Shown here: piece by piece, positions 28,752 to 37,491 of the stretch | Layout of the letters: each line of letters starts with the position of its first letter | Numbering within the stretch: the stretch's first letter is position 1 | DNA from: Candidatus Thiodiazotropha sp. (ex Codakia rugifera) | GTDB taxonomy: Bacteria; Pseudomonadota; Gammaproteobacteria; Chromatiales; Chromatiaceae | Assembly (NCBI GenBank): GCA_025656675.1 | Contig: JAHXHN010000002.1 | Location: 785,302-849,301 of the forward strand | Direction of reading: 5' to 3' | Length of the DNA stretch: 64,000 bases | Notes under the pieces: generated by a model | Told to the model about the DNA's origin: nothing | The model's database searches: none | Seen by the model: the letters and a program-made list of their open reading frames with translations, nothing else | Made by a program: the position numbers and the translations under genes

Positions 28752-29987
28752 ATGCAGTGTCTCGAGTGTGGTACCGAATGCGAACATCTGGACAATCAGC
28801 ATCTGCTTGGCTGTTGTTCATTGACCCTTCATGAATATGCTATCCGACACCATTTGCCGTTGGATCTTCTGGTTAAAAGGGAACACCTGAACCAGGTGGA
28901 TCTTGCAACGGATTATTCATCCCCGCAGCACGGGTTGTCTGAGCAGGCACGTGCCGTACTCAGAGGGCTCAAGTGGGGAGGGATGGTGGAAAAGGAGGGA
29001 GCATTTGTCATCATCCCTGGTGAGATACGGCGTCTGGATCAGCTACTGTGGGATCTGCAGTGGTTGCGTGAATACGGTTTTCGATTCCGTCAAGAATACA
29101 GTTACTCAGATACCACCCACCGGGTGGTCGCTAAAAATCGCTTGAAGGCACCTGCGGAAAATCTGGCCCAGCATGCAGATATGCGATTGTCACCGATCCC
29201 ACCTCCTGATTTCGTGATGAGTCTTGCGGTTTTGATCGCGCATGTCGGTGAGTTACAGGCAGGCTACCTGTTCTTGCAATTTCCGGAGCAGTCTGCAGCA
29301 GAGACTGTGACTATCGAGGCCTCCCTGCATGGCATTCTGTTCAAAGAGCTGGATGCAGCTGATCACCCCAATGGTCAACTGCTGCGGACATTGACCGGCG
29401 CTGATACCGAACGTCTGCTGACGCTGGTGAGTGAACCCTTGAGTGAGATACCAGGGGCGTGGGATCGATTCAGACAACTGACGCCTGAGGTTACCGTCTC
29501 GAAGGAGTTAGTGTTCGATGCAGCCCACTTCATCACTGATCATCCATCCAAGTGCTCCAATCTGCATGGAGGCCGGTATCTGTTGCAGGTCAAGGTGAAA
29601 GACCGTGTCGACCCTTCGACCGGTTGTGTAGTGGATTATGGATACCTCAAGCGAGTAACGGCAAAACGGGTGATCGATCGCTTTGACCATCATAATCTGA
29701 ACTACATCACAGCTGAGCTGGCATGGCGCTCCAGTACAGAGATGTTATGTGTTTATATCTGGGAGCAGTTGATTGACTACCTCCCCGGAATGGTGGAGTT
29801 GCAGCTCTATGAAACGACCCAATCCTGGTGCAACTACGCTGGCCCAGCATTGGCAGTTTATCAGCAGATGGGAAGCGACAGCCTGATGACCCACTTTATC
29901 AACCGTAAACTCGGTGAGTCGCATCTTCGTAACCTGATTCAGGAAAAACCACCCACTTTGGAAGTGGTGGCCAAATCACAGCGCTAG
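28752..29987 (+). CDS. 6-pyruvoyl-tetrahydropterin-synthase-like protein with N-terminal extension (orf17 type)
   Basis: The 411-residue protein has two parts. The N-terminal 25 residues carry CLECGTEC and a following CC, suggesting a metal-binding knuckle. The C-terminal 160 residues show the T-fold PTPS/QueD pattern: LVFDAAHFITDHPSKCSNLHGG (residues about 254-275, zinc histidines), VDYGYLKRVTAKRVIDRFDHHNLN (about 296-320) and a final LQLYETTQSW. QueD-like enzymes convert dihydroneopterin triphosphate; in H4MPT clusters the homologue orf17 is presumed to act in pterin synthesis. The long middle region (about residues 30-245) was not recognised. Confidence 0.8.
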   Translation: MQCLECGTECEHLDNQHLLGCCSLTLHEYAIRHHLPLDLLVKREHLNQVDLATDYSSPQHGLSEQARAVLRGLKWGGMVEKEGAFVIIPGEIRRLDQLLWDLQWLREYGFRFRQEYSYSDTTHRVVAKNRLKAPAENLAQHADMRLSPIPPPDFVMSLAVLIAHVGELQAGYLFLQFPEQSAAETVTIEASLHGILFKELDAADHPNGQLLRTLTGADTERLLTLVSEPLSEIPGAWDRFRQLTPEVTVSKELVFDAAHFITDHPSKCSNLHGGRYLLQVKVKDRVDPSTGCVVDYGYLKRVTAKRVIDRFDHHNLNYITAELAWRSSTEMLCVYIWEQLIDYLPGMVELQLYETTQSWCNYAGPALAVYQQMGSDSLMTHFINRKLGESHLRNLIQEKPPTLEVVAKSQR

Positions 29988-29996
29988 AAGCAATGC

Positions 29997-30686
29997 TCAG
30001 GGCGTAGAGAATTGCCCCAACTCTGTAGGGCCGATCCAGCCTTGATGCAAAGCAGTTGAGAGCAATACACCGGCAGCACCACTAGCGTGAAGTTGCTCAA
30101 GGTCAGAAGAATTTCGGACCCCGCCTGCTGCGAAGAAATGTCGGTTGGGGCTTTGTTTGACAAGTTGTTTCAGGTGAGTGGTATCCGGTCCGGATGCACT
30201 CCCTACTCGTGACAGGGTCATCAGTATGACCTCTGCAGTCCAATGTGCGGGTTGTTGATCTAAACCTGCTGGGCCGGCGAATTGGTCAGCCAGGTAGTCG
30301 AGGGAGAGTATAGGAGAGGGAAGCGTGTCGACTAAATATCTTAACCTATCGCAGTCAGTGAGCGATTCCGTACCAATCACTGGCCGTGCAAAATCGCACA
30401 ATGGGCCAAGTTCGGTGAGCCCATTGTCAACCCACAGAGTGATCCCTGGGTATTCGAGATGAAGCTTTTGAATGAGTGTCAAATTCGATCCATCTCCACT
30501 GATGGCATCCAGGTCTGCAATATAGAAGGTATCGAATGGGTGGAGGGCTAACAGTGTCGATAGAACAGCCAAGGGTTGGCTTGAGCGGCAGAGCGGCGTG
30601 TCAGAAGGTGGGTATGTATGACGTTTACCGCTTTTTGCTGTAACGACCTCAGCGTTCTTTATATCGATGACTGGAATGAGTTTCAT
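29997..30686 (-). CDS. HisA/HisF-like TIM-barrel protein of the H4MPT cluster
   Basis: The predicted protein is 229 residues when started at ATG 30686 (KLIPVIDIKNAEVV). Upstream in-frame codons reach 30779 but lack conservation. It is a short TIM barrel related to ProFAR isomerase: IPVIDIKNAEVV at the start, DTFYIADLDAISGDGSN near residue 60, and the C-terminal FAAGGVRNSSDLEQLHASGAAGVLLSTALH with the phosphate-binding glycines. Related COG1411 proteins occur in methylotroph C1 clusters (orf20). Function is unproven. It is convergent with orf17 and divergent from the MfnD-like gene. Confidence 0.8.
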   Translation of the reverse strand: MKLIPVIDIKNAEVVTAKSGKRHTYPPSDTPLCRSSQPLAVLSTLLALHPFDTFYIADLDAISGDGSNLTLIQKLHLEYPGITLWVDNGLTELGPLCDFARPVIGTESLTDCDRLRYLVDTLPSPILSLDYLADQFAGPAGLDQQPAHWTAEVILMTLSRVGSASGPDTTHLKQLVKQSPNRHFFAAGGVRNSSDLEQLHASGAAGVLLSTALHQGWIGPTELGQFSTP

Positions 30687-30704
30687 CAAGATGGATAAGT
30701 GACC

Positions 30705-31709
30705 ATGCGAATCTTTGTCTTTGAGTATATTACGGGTGGAGGGATGCTGGGTAGCACCTTGCCGCTCTCCCTTGTGCAAGAGGGTGACATGATGTTGAGG
30801 GCGCTGATTTCTGATCTTGCAGAGATTGATGACATAGATATTGTCGCAACCCGGGATGCGCGACTGGAAATACCTGATCTGCCGATAGAGTTTCGGATAC
30901 TTCAGAACTTGAGTGATTTCCCCTCAGCTTGGGAGGCGTGTGTTGAATCCGCAGATGCGGTCTGGCCCATTGCACCGGAGTACTTTCAGATCCTGAAGCA
31001 AATCAGCGAGGCTGTGCTGGAGAAAGGCAAGCTGCTGTTGAACAGCCCGCCACAGGCAGTCGATACAGCCAGCAGCAAGAGGGTGACATCAGATCTGCTA
31101 AAAGAGAGCGGAGTCCAAGTCGTCCCGACATACCGGTTAGAAGCTGAGATACCTGATCGACAATGCAGCTGGGTACTCAAGCCGGATGATGGTGTCGGCT
31201 GTCAGGGTACCAAAATCTGCCGGGACAGGGACGATCTACACCGACAGCTTGAAGCGATACCCGACGACAGGGAGTATGTCATACAGCCCTTTGTTCATGG
31301 GATGCCGACCAGCCTTAATATTCTGACATGCCATGGTGAGGCCTTCGTATTGAGCGTCAATCGCCAGCGTATAGCCATGACGGACAATAGTTTCGTCCTG
31401 CTAGGTTGCGTGGTTAATGGCTATATGGAGCAGCAGGACAGGTTCAACAATCTGGGGCGCGATGTGGCGGCTGCAATGCCGGGGTTGTGGGGTATCGTCG
31501 GCATCGACACACTTGATACCGAGACCGGCCTGCAAGTACTGGAGGTCAATCCACGTATTACGACATCTTACGTTGGACTGAAGGAGTCGATAGGCGTCAA
31601 CCCCGCTGGATTGGTATTGGACCTGCTGAATAGGAAGATGCCGTTGTCTGATCAGTTTATGAAGGCGGTGGTCGTGGATGTGAATCTGGAGTATGCCGGT
31701 GCCGCATGA
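30705..31709 (+). CDS. MfnD-like ATP-grasp ligase (tyramine/tyrosine-glutamate ligase type)
   Basis: The 334-residue protein opens RIFVFEYITGGGMLGSTL, a pattern I associate with COG1821 ATP-grasp proteins including archaeal MfnD, the tyramine-L-glutamate ligase of methanofuran synthesis. Core motifs: SWVLKPDDGVGCQGTKICRD near residue 160 (ATP-binding lysine and glycine loop) and VLEVNPRITTSYVGLKESIG near 281 (metal-binding). ATG 30705 is favoured over GTG 30699. It overlaps the next gene by 17 bases. In methylotrophs the furan cofactor contains tyrosine rather than tyramine, so the substrate may be tyrosine; this is inference from published methylofuran chemistry. Confidence 0.82.
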   Translation: MRIFVFEYITGGGMLGSTLPLSLVQEGDMMLRALISDLAEIDDIDIVATRDARLEIPDLPIEFRILQNLSDFPSAWEACVESADAVWPIAPEYFQILKQISEAVLEKGKLLLNSPPQAVDTASSKRVTSDLLKESGVQVVPTYRLEAEIPDRQCSWVLKPDDGVGCQGTKICRDRDDLHRQLEAIPDDREYVIQPFVHGMPTSLNILTCHGEAFVLSVNRQRIAMTDNSFVLLGCVVNGYMEQQDRFNNLGRDVAAAMPGLWGIVGIDTLDTETGLQVLEVNPRITTSYVGLKESIGVNPAGLVLDLLNRKMPLSDQFMKAVVVDVNLEYAGAA

Positions 31710-32748
31710 ATCACTATTAGGGTGGGATCTCGGAGGGGCGCATATCAAAACCGCCCACATTGATCGGACAGGCTGTGTAAGGTCCGTGATCCAGTGGCCC
31801 TGTCCGTTGTGGCAAGGGCTGGACAGATTGGAATTGGGCATTGACGCTGTGTTGGGGAGGATTGGTGACTGGAAGGAACTGAGACATGCGGTCACCATGA
31901 CGGGTGAACTTGTCGATCTGTTTCCGGATCGTGCCAGTGGCGTCAAAACACTGATCGATGCAATGAGCCGCCGTTTTTCGAAAGACGCCTTGACAATCTA
32001 TGCAGGAAAAGCCGGTTTTTTAACCCCTGACAATGCGATGGCGGGGACATCCCAGGTGGCTTCGGCCAACTGGTTTGCCAGTGCGTCACTGGCTGCAAAT
32101 CGTTTGCCGGAAGGTCTCTTTATTGATGTGGGGAGCACCACAACCGACTTGATACCCTTTGCTGGAAAGCGTGTGCAGGCTGTAGGATTCGATGACCACC
32201 ACAGACTTGCACAACAGGAGTTGATCTATACCGGCATTGTACGAACACCGTTGATGGCGGTCACACCTCAGGTCCCTTTTGCTGGAGAGTGGGTTCCCCT
32301 GATGGCGGAGCATTTTGCAACCACAGCGGATATCTATCGACTGACGGGTGAACTGCCGGAGCAGGTCGATCTTCATCCCAGTGCGGATAACGGTGAAAAG
32401 AGTATGCCAGGCAGTACCAGGAGGTTGGCGCGCATGCTCGGACTGGATGCCGATGCTACCGACCTGGACGGGTGGCAGCGGGTTGCTCATTATATTGCAG
32501 CGCGTCAACAGGGTATGTTGATGGAGGCCTGTGAGCGTATTCTGTCCAGGCCTGAGGTTTCAGTTTCAGCCCCATTGGTGGGCGCGGGTGCCGGTCGGTT
32601 TCTGGTGGAGAAGCTATCACGGCGATTGGATAGACCCTACATTGGTTTCGAATCACTGATCACTTGCCGGAAACAGATGGAGGCCAAGGTGGCAGAGTGC
32701 GCACCGGCCGTTGCTGTCGCTTTCCTGGCCGGGGAGAGAGGGACATGA
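31693..32748 (+). CDS. MfnF-like ASKHA protein (probable H4MPT-linked C1 transfer pathway protein)
   Basis: The 351-residue protein belongs to the sugar-kinase-like ASKHA group once called probable H4MPT-linked C1 transfer pathway protein (TIGR03123), related to hydantoinase/oxoprolinase. Phosphate motifs are LGWDLGGAHIKTAHID near residue 9 and LFIDVGSTTTDLIPF near 139. A family-like GVGAGRFL-type SAPLVGAGAGRFLVEKLSRR lies near 285. Its archaeal homologue MfnF couples the furan and tyramine-glutamate moieties of methanofuran. I infer an equivalent step here. It starts 17 bases inside the MfnD-like gene and ends four bases into pabB. Confidence 0.82.
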   Translation: MPVPHESLLGWDLGGAHIKTAHIDRTGCVRSVIQWPCPLWQGLDRLELGIDAVLGRIGDWKELRHAVTMTGELVDLFPDRASGVKTLIDAMSRRFSKDALTIYAGKAGFLTPDNAMAGTSQVASANWFASASLAANRLPEGLFIDVGSTTTDLIPFAGKRVQAVGFDDHHRLAQQELIYTGIVRTPLMAVTPQVPFAGEWVPLMAEHFATTADIYRLTGELPEQVDLHPSADNGEKSMPGSTRRLARMLGLDADATDLDGWQRVAHYIAARQQGMLMEACERILSRPEVSVSAPLVGAGAGRFLVEKLSRRLDRPYIGFESLITCRKQMEAKVAECAPAVAVAFLAGERGT

Positions 32749-34139
32749 GCATGCCGATTGTCCGGGAATTTCCCTATCGTGAAGCGAGTGCACAACTGTT
32801 TGAAACACTTTCCCACTTACCTTGGGCTTCATTCCTGGATAGTGGCCGTCCTTATAGCAAGCAGGGACGTTACGATATCCTGACTGCTGATCCACTCACT
32901 GTTCTGATTACCCGGGGAGAGCGGACCCAGATCCTTGAGGCCAATCGCATGCGCCTTTCCCTGGATGATCCATTTCTACTGCTTCGGGAGGCTTTGGGCC
33001 CCCTCATTCAGGGTGTTGAGCATATCCCCTTCTGCGGTGGAGCCATTGGCTATTTTGGGTACGATCTGGGGCGCCGTCTCGAGCGGTTGCCCGCAATGAC
33101 GGAGGATATGGAAAATCTTCCGGAAATGGCGGTTGGTATATACGATTGGGCGCTGGTTGTGGATCATCATGAACAGTGCAGCTGGCTGGTTGGTCAAAAT
33201 CCCACCCGCCTTGAAAAATACCATAGGCTGCTGCAACGTGGGATGATGGGAAATGGACCGGCACGTCCCGTTGCCGGATACCGGGTGCTCAGTCCGGTCT
33301 GCTCGAACATGAACCATACCGAATATCTTGGGTCGATTACCCGAATAAAGGATTACATCAGAGAGGGTGACTGTTACCAGGTCAATTTCGCACAAAGATT
33401 TGCGGTTGCTGCAGAAGGCGATCCTTGGGAAGCGTACAAGGGATTACGCCAACTGAATGCTGCCCCATTTGCGGCCTACCTGAGTACACCCTATTGTCAA
33501 GTCATGAGTACCTCGCCAGAGCGGTTTCTACAGGTCCGTGGTGGCCGGGTTGAGACCAAGCCTATCAAAGGTACGGCACCCCGTGGGAAGGATCCTATCG
33601 AGGATTTGATGTTGGCAGACGCTTTAGTGACCAGCCGCAAGGATCAGGCAGAGAATTTGATGATTGTCGATCTACTGCGTAATGATCTAGGCAAGGTGTG
33701 TGCAATTGGCAGTGTAGAGGTTCCTGAACTCTTCAAGCTGGAAAGCTACGCCCGGGTGCATCATCTTGTGAGTAAGGTACGTGGCAGGTTGGCGGAAGGA
33801 GAGGATGCGCTTACTCTGTTGCGTGCCTGCTTCCCAGGCGGATCGATTACGGGAGCCCCCAAGCTGCGTGCAATGGAGATCATCGAAGAACTTGAACCCC
33901 AGCGTCGGGGGATCTACTGTGGCTCCATTGGGTATATCGGATTCAACGGTGATATGGATACCAATATTGCAATACGCACCATGGTGCATTCAGCGGGTAT
34001 TACACGCCTTTGGGCTGGTGGTGGCATCGTGGCCGATTCAGATCCGGAAATGGAGTATCGGGAAACCTATCACAAGGCTGCCGCACTGTTGGATTTACTG
34101 CAGCGAATGGAACAGGTGAATTCGGAACAATGTGGGTAG
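32745..34139 (+). CDS. pabB: aminodeoxychorismate synthase component I
   Basis: The 464-residue protein is a chorismate-utilising enzyme. The motif PIKGTAPRGKDP near residue 270 has the lysine that distinguishes PabB (PIKGT) from anthranilate synthase TrpE (PIAGT). SPERFLQVRGGRVETKP precedes it, and GSITGAPKLRAMEIIEELEP and GGGIVADSDPEMEYRET follow. It makes aminodeoxychorismate, the precursor of p-aminobenzoate, which both folate and H4MPT (through mptG) require. Placement inside the C1 cluster suggests dedication to H4MPT supply. The start ATGA overlaps the upstream stop. No pabA or pabC is adjacent. Confidence 0.92.
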   Translation: MSMPIVREFPYREASAQLFETLSHLPWASFLDSGRPYSKQGRYDILTADPLTVLITRGERTQILEANRMRLSLDDPFLLLREALGPLIQGVEHIPFCGGAIGYFGYDLGRRLERLPAMTEDMENLPEMAVGIYDWALVVDHHEQCSWLVGQNPTRLEKYHRLLQRGMMGNGPARPVAGYRVLSPVCSNMNHTEYLGSITRIKDYIREGDCYQVNFAQRFAVAAEGDPWEAYKGLRQLNAAPFAAYLSTPYCQVMSTSPERFLQVRGGRVETKPIKGTAPRGKDPIEDLMLADALVTSRKDQAENLMIVDLLRNDLGKVCAIGSVEVPELFKLESYARVHHLVSKVRGRLAEGEDALTLLRACFPGGSITGAPKLRAMEIIEELEPQRRGIYCGSIGYIGFNGDMDTNIAIRTMVHSAGITRLWAGGGIVADSDPEMEYRETYHKAAALLDLLQRMEQVNSEQCG

Positions 34140-34732
34140 TTAAACTGGGAGGCAGTCTGGCCTACTCAGAGGATCTAAAAGGCTGGTTACGAGCCCTGGC
34201 AAGCGACTCATCGCTTGTCATCGTCCCTGGCGGAGGACCTTTTGCCGACCAGGTAAGGCATGCGCAAAATCAGTGGGGGTTCGATGAGTCAACAGCACAC
34301 CGGATGGCGTTGCTCGCCATGGAGCAGTTTGGAACGATGCTCTGTGCACTGCAGCCTGGATTGAGAACTGCCGCATCTGTCGAGGAGATAGATGATGTGC
34401 AGCAGCGGGGGAAGACACCGGTGTGGATGCCCGGCTTTATGGTAATGACCGAACCCGAAATTGCCCATAGCTGGGAGGTAACCTCCGATGCTTTATCTTT
34501 ATGGCTCAGTGAAAAGCTTGCTGCGGATGCGTTAGTACTGGTGAAGTCCATATCGCTAACCGGTATCAATCTTGATCTGGAGAGACTGGTTGAGGGTGGC
34601 GTTATCGATAGTGAATTCAAACGATATTTCCAGTCGAATGGTATCCCGGCTTGGCTGATGTCAGTGAGTGACCACGCCCGCTTTGGGGCGCTGAAACATG
34701 GGGCGATGGACATTGCAGGTTTGATCACCTAA
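34130..34732 (+). CDS. MfnE-like amino acid kinase family protein
   Basis: The 200-residue protein starts at ATG 34130, ten bases before pabB ends. It has the kinase opening WVVKLGGSLAYS and the phosphate-binding VIVPGGGPFADQVR near residue 27. A later EVTSDALSLWLSEKLAADALVLVKS block (two parts) matches the amino acid kinase fold. It is related to COG2054 and to archaeal MfnE, which phosphorylates the aminomethylfuran alcohol phosphate in methanofuran synthesis. I infer a similar role in the methylofuran pathway. It is the last gene of the cluster; convergent with sthA. Confidence 0.8.
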   Translation: MWVVKLGGSLAYSEDLKGWLRALASDSSLVIVPGGGPFADQVRHAQNQWGFDESTAHRMALLAMEQFGTMLCALQPGLRTAASVEEIDDVQQRGKTPVWMPGFMVMTEPEIAHSWEVTSDALSLWLSEKLAADALVLVKSISLTGINLDLERLVEGGVIDSEFKRYFQSNGIPAWLMSVSDHARFGALKHGAMDIAGLIT

Positions 34733-34812
34733 TGCCGGTATGCCCTTGGATCTGCCATGCCGTTTTCTTTTCACTGCGTTGCCATAGCATATTCACCGGC
34801 CTGCTCGGTAGT

Positions 34813-36210
34813 CTAAAATATCCTATTCAATCCATTCAGTGCCGCCACGCGATAGGCTTCCGCCATGGTCGGGTAGTTGAAGGTGGTTTCGGTAAAGTAG
34901 AGCAGGCTATTGGCCTGTCCCGGTTGGGCCATGATGGCCTGGCCTATGTGAACGATCTCCGAAGCTCCTTCACCGAAACAGTGAATGCCGAGTATCTCCA
35001 GGGTTTCCCTGTGGAACAGCAGTTTCAGCATCCCCACTTCGTGACTGGTGATCTGGGCTCGGGCGATGTTGCGAAAGCTGGCGTGACCGACTTCATAGGG
35101 GATTTTCTGTGCAGTCAGTTCCTTTTCGGTACGACCCAGAGAACTGATCTCCGGTAAGGTGTAGATACCGGTGGGGAAGTCGTCAATGAGTTGCCAGTCG
35201 GCGCTACCGGTCGCAATCTGCGCACCAACGAAGCGGCCCTGGTCATAACTGGCGCTGGCCAGGGCAGGGGGACCGACGACATCACCGACAGCATATACAT
35301 GAGGAAGGGTTGTCGCGTAGGTTTTATCGACCTCGATCTGACCGCGATGATTGACTGATATTCCGATCTCAGACAAACCCATCTCTTCGGTATTACCGCT
35401 GCGGCCATTGGCCCAGAGCAGTACATCGGTTTTGAATTTTTTGCCTGATTTGCAGTGCAATACGACCCCATCATCGATGGGCTCGACCTGCTCATACTCT
35501 TCATCATGGCGAATCACTGTACCTTGATTGCGCAGGTGATAGCTGAGTGCGTCGGTGATCTCATCGTCGAGAAACGACAATAACTGATCCCGGGTATTGA
35601 CCAGATTAACCTTCACGTCGAGATTGCAGAATATAGAAGCGTATTCGCATCCGATTACACCCGCACCATAGATGGTGATGGAATCAGGTGTGCGATCAAG
35701 ACGCAGCACCGAGTCGCTGTCCAGTACCCGTGGGTGATCAAAGTCCACGTCTTCGGGATGATAAGGACGAGAGCCTGTGGCAATGACAAAGTGCTCTGCA
35801 ACTATCTCTTCACCGACGCCGCCGGACTGGACCACATCGACCTGATGTGTACCGACAAAGCGGGCCCGACCATGAATCACATCCACCCGATTGCGAGCGT
35901 AGTGGCGTAGACGGCTGCGTACCTGCTCATTGATGACTTCGCCTGTGGCCTGAAGCAGGTCGGAATATTCCACCTGAACCTGATCCTGGGTGTGCTGGAA
36001 GAGCGGGTTGCGCCGGTAGTCACGAAGCAATTGTATATTATGTCGTAATGCCTTGGACGGGATGGTGCCCCAGTGGGTACAACCACCACCCACCTTGTCA
36101 TAAGCTTCGATAATGGCCACCCGCTTCCCGGATTTAACCAGTTTCATGGCAGCGCCTTCACCGCCAGGTCCACTGCCGATCACTACGACATCATATCGCT
36201 TGGCTCTCAT
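34813..36210 (-). CDS. sthA: soluble pyridine nucleotide transhydrogenase
   Basis: The 465-residue flavoprotein has the FAD motif [19 protein letters not shown] at residues 7-25 and the SthA-type [14 protein letters not shown] segment near residue 44. The redox-active cysteine pair of lipoamide dehydrogenases is lacking there, as expected for SthA/UdhA. A second Rossmann motif [17 protein letters not shown] lies near 179, and [21 protein letters not shown] near 305 binds FAD. It exchanges reducing power between NADPH and NAD+. Location beside the formaldehyde pathway may reflect use of NAD(P)H from MtdB, but it is not in that operon. Confidence 0.93.
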   Translation of the reverse strand: MRAKRYDVVVIGSGPGGEGAAMKLVKSGKRVAIIEAYDKVGGGCTHWGTIPSKALRHNIQLLRDYRRNPLFQHTQDQVQVEYSDLLQATGEVINEQVRSRLRHYARNRVDVIHGRARFVGTHQVDVVQSGGVGEEIVAEHFVIATGSRPYHPEDVDFDHPRVLDSDSVLRLDRTPDSITIYGAGVIGCEYASIFCNLDVKVNLVNTRDQLLSFLDDEITDALSYHLRNQGTVIRHDEEYEQVEPIDDGVVLHCKSGKKFKTDVLLWANGRSGNTEEMGLSEIGISVNHRGQIEVDKTYATTLPHVYAVGDVVGPPALASASYDQGRFVGAQIATGSADWQLIDDFPTGIYTLPEISSLGRTEKELTAQKIPYEVGHASFRNIARAQITSHEVGMLKLLFHRETLEILGIHCFGEGASEIVHIGQAIMAQPGQANSLLYFTETTFNYPTMAEAYRVAALNGLNRIF

Positions 36211-36632
36211 TACTACTCCGGTCTCTACTCAGATTGTCACAAAAGGGGCAGTCTAGCAGAATGTAACCGTACAGGCCGCCAGTGGCAGCGAAAGATTGTG
36301 ACAGATAGTTAAAAATTGTTATAGCTACAGATATCGCAGAATACATAGACCATTGACTAAGAATGGCTGACTATCGGATCAACCTGCCTTGTAGAAAACC
36401 AGATTGGGTCTGGGGCAGAAGAGGAGGTAATCTGATCGTGTTTGACAAATGTGATGGAGAGTGTTTTTTAGTCATATTATTTCACCATATACCTGGCGTT
36501 TGAAATACAGGAACAAGGCCTGTTAACAATATGATATGCAGCCGTGTTCGTTTGAGCTTATTAACTTCAGTGTCTCGCCACCGCGGACTGCCTTTATATC
36601 GCTAATTTTAGCGATATAAAATATATATCAGC
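36211..36632. promoter_or_regulatory. 422-bp gap with two inverted repeats, one a 28-bp perfect palindrome
   Basis: Upstream of sthA, TGTCACAA (36235-36242) and TTGTGACA (36296-36303) form an 8-bp inverted repeat over a 53-bp spacer. Next to the GGCT-like gene, TTTATATCGCTAA (36593-36605) and TTAGCGATATAAA (36608-36620) are perfect 13-bp inverted repeats around two T bases, ending 12 bp before the ATG. The latter is too long and AT-rich for chance and could be an operator or an RNA hairpin masking the ribosome site. Base composition falls from here to about 39.5 kb. No gene is evident in the gap. Confidence 0.55.
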
Positions 36633-37148
36633 ATGCTTTATTATTTTGCATATGGTTCAAATTTACATCCTTTAAGAATAATGGAACGAGTGCCTTCCGC
36701 TGAATTGGTAGGTGTAGCCAAGCATTCCAATCACATACTTGCCTTCCATAAAAAAAGTATTGATGGTTCTAGTAAATGCAATATGTTTAATTCAGGCACT
36801 GGGTCAGCTATGGTCTATGGAGCCATATATAAATTGAAGCCTGAGCATAAGAATGAATTAGATAGGTTTGAAGGTAAAGGATACGGATACATAGATAAGC
36901 GAATCCAGCTTAAGCAGGATGGTAATATATATACATGTTTCACATATTCTGCGCAGCAATCTTATATTGTTGAAAACCTGAAACCCTATCACTGGTATAA
37001 AGAACTGGTTATCTTAGGCGCACAGTATTTAGAATTTCCAGGTTCTTATATTTCTTCTATTGAAGCGATAGAGTCAATGCAGGATCATGATCCTAAAAGA
37101 AGAAAAGAAAATGAGATGTTAGTTGATAATATCATCAACTACCGATAA
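36633..37148 (+). CDS. gamma-glutamylcyclotransferase-like protein
   Basis: The 171-residue protein begins with YFAYGSNLHPLRIMERVPSA, the substrate-pocket YGSN motif of gamma-glutamylcyclotransferase folds. A candidate catalytic glutamate occurs in LDRFEGKGYGYIDKR near residue 80. Such enzymes cyclise gamma-glutamyl amino acids or peptides to 5-oxoproline in the cytoplasm. The length is normal. The gene sits directly after a 28-bp palindrome and its codon use is AT-richer than the C1 genes to the left. No clear partner gene; likely an accessory acquisition. Confidence 0.8.
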   Translation: MLYYFAYGSNLHPLRIMERVPSAELVGVAKHSNHILAFHKKSIDGSSKCNMFNSGTGSAMVYGAIYKLKPEHKNELDRFEGKGYGYIDKRIQLKQDGNIYTCFTYSAQQSYIVENLKPYHWYKELVILGAQYLEFPGSYISSIEAIESMQDHDPKRRKENEMLVDNIINYR

Positions 37149-37491
37149 CGATATGCTCATTAGGATGCAAACTACGCTAGGTTTTGTCTGTGCCGCACAG
37201 CCCAGTTGTTATACTAGTGTAAACAGGCCCTAACAAGAAGTTTATAAAGTGGAACCATAAGAACAAACCAGGTTGTCATTATACCGAGAAGAACAGTGAG
37301 GGTGCATACACCTTGATTCATGGAAAAAAGGAAAGAAGCTTGTTTATATAGAATCAACTATGGATGGTAACCAGATATAGAAAGTAAGTTAGAATCGGGC
37401 TGACAAGCAGGTAAAGAGTTTTCGTTGTCAATTACTGTGATGATCCGCTTAGCTCCGTACCCTTTATCAAAGGCATTGGTTTTTACAGAAC
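37149..37491. other. 343-bp gap, nothing recognised
   Basis: AT-rich spacer between the GGCT-like and lipoprotein genes. I found no reading frame with a ribosome site, no clear terminator and no repeat. The base composition matches the flanking accessory genes. Confidence 0.5.
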
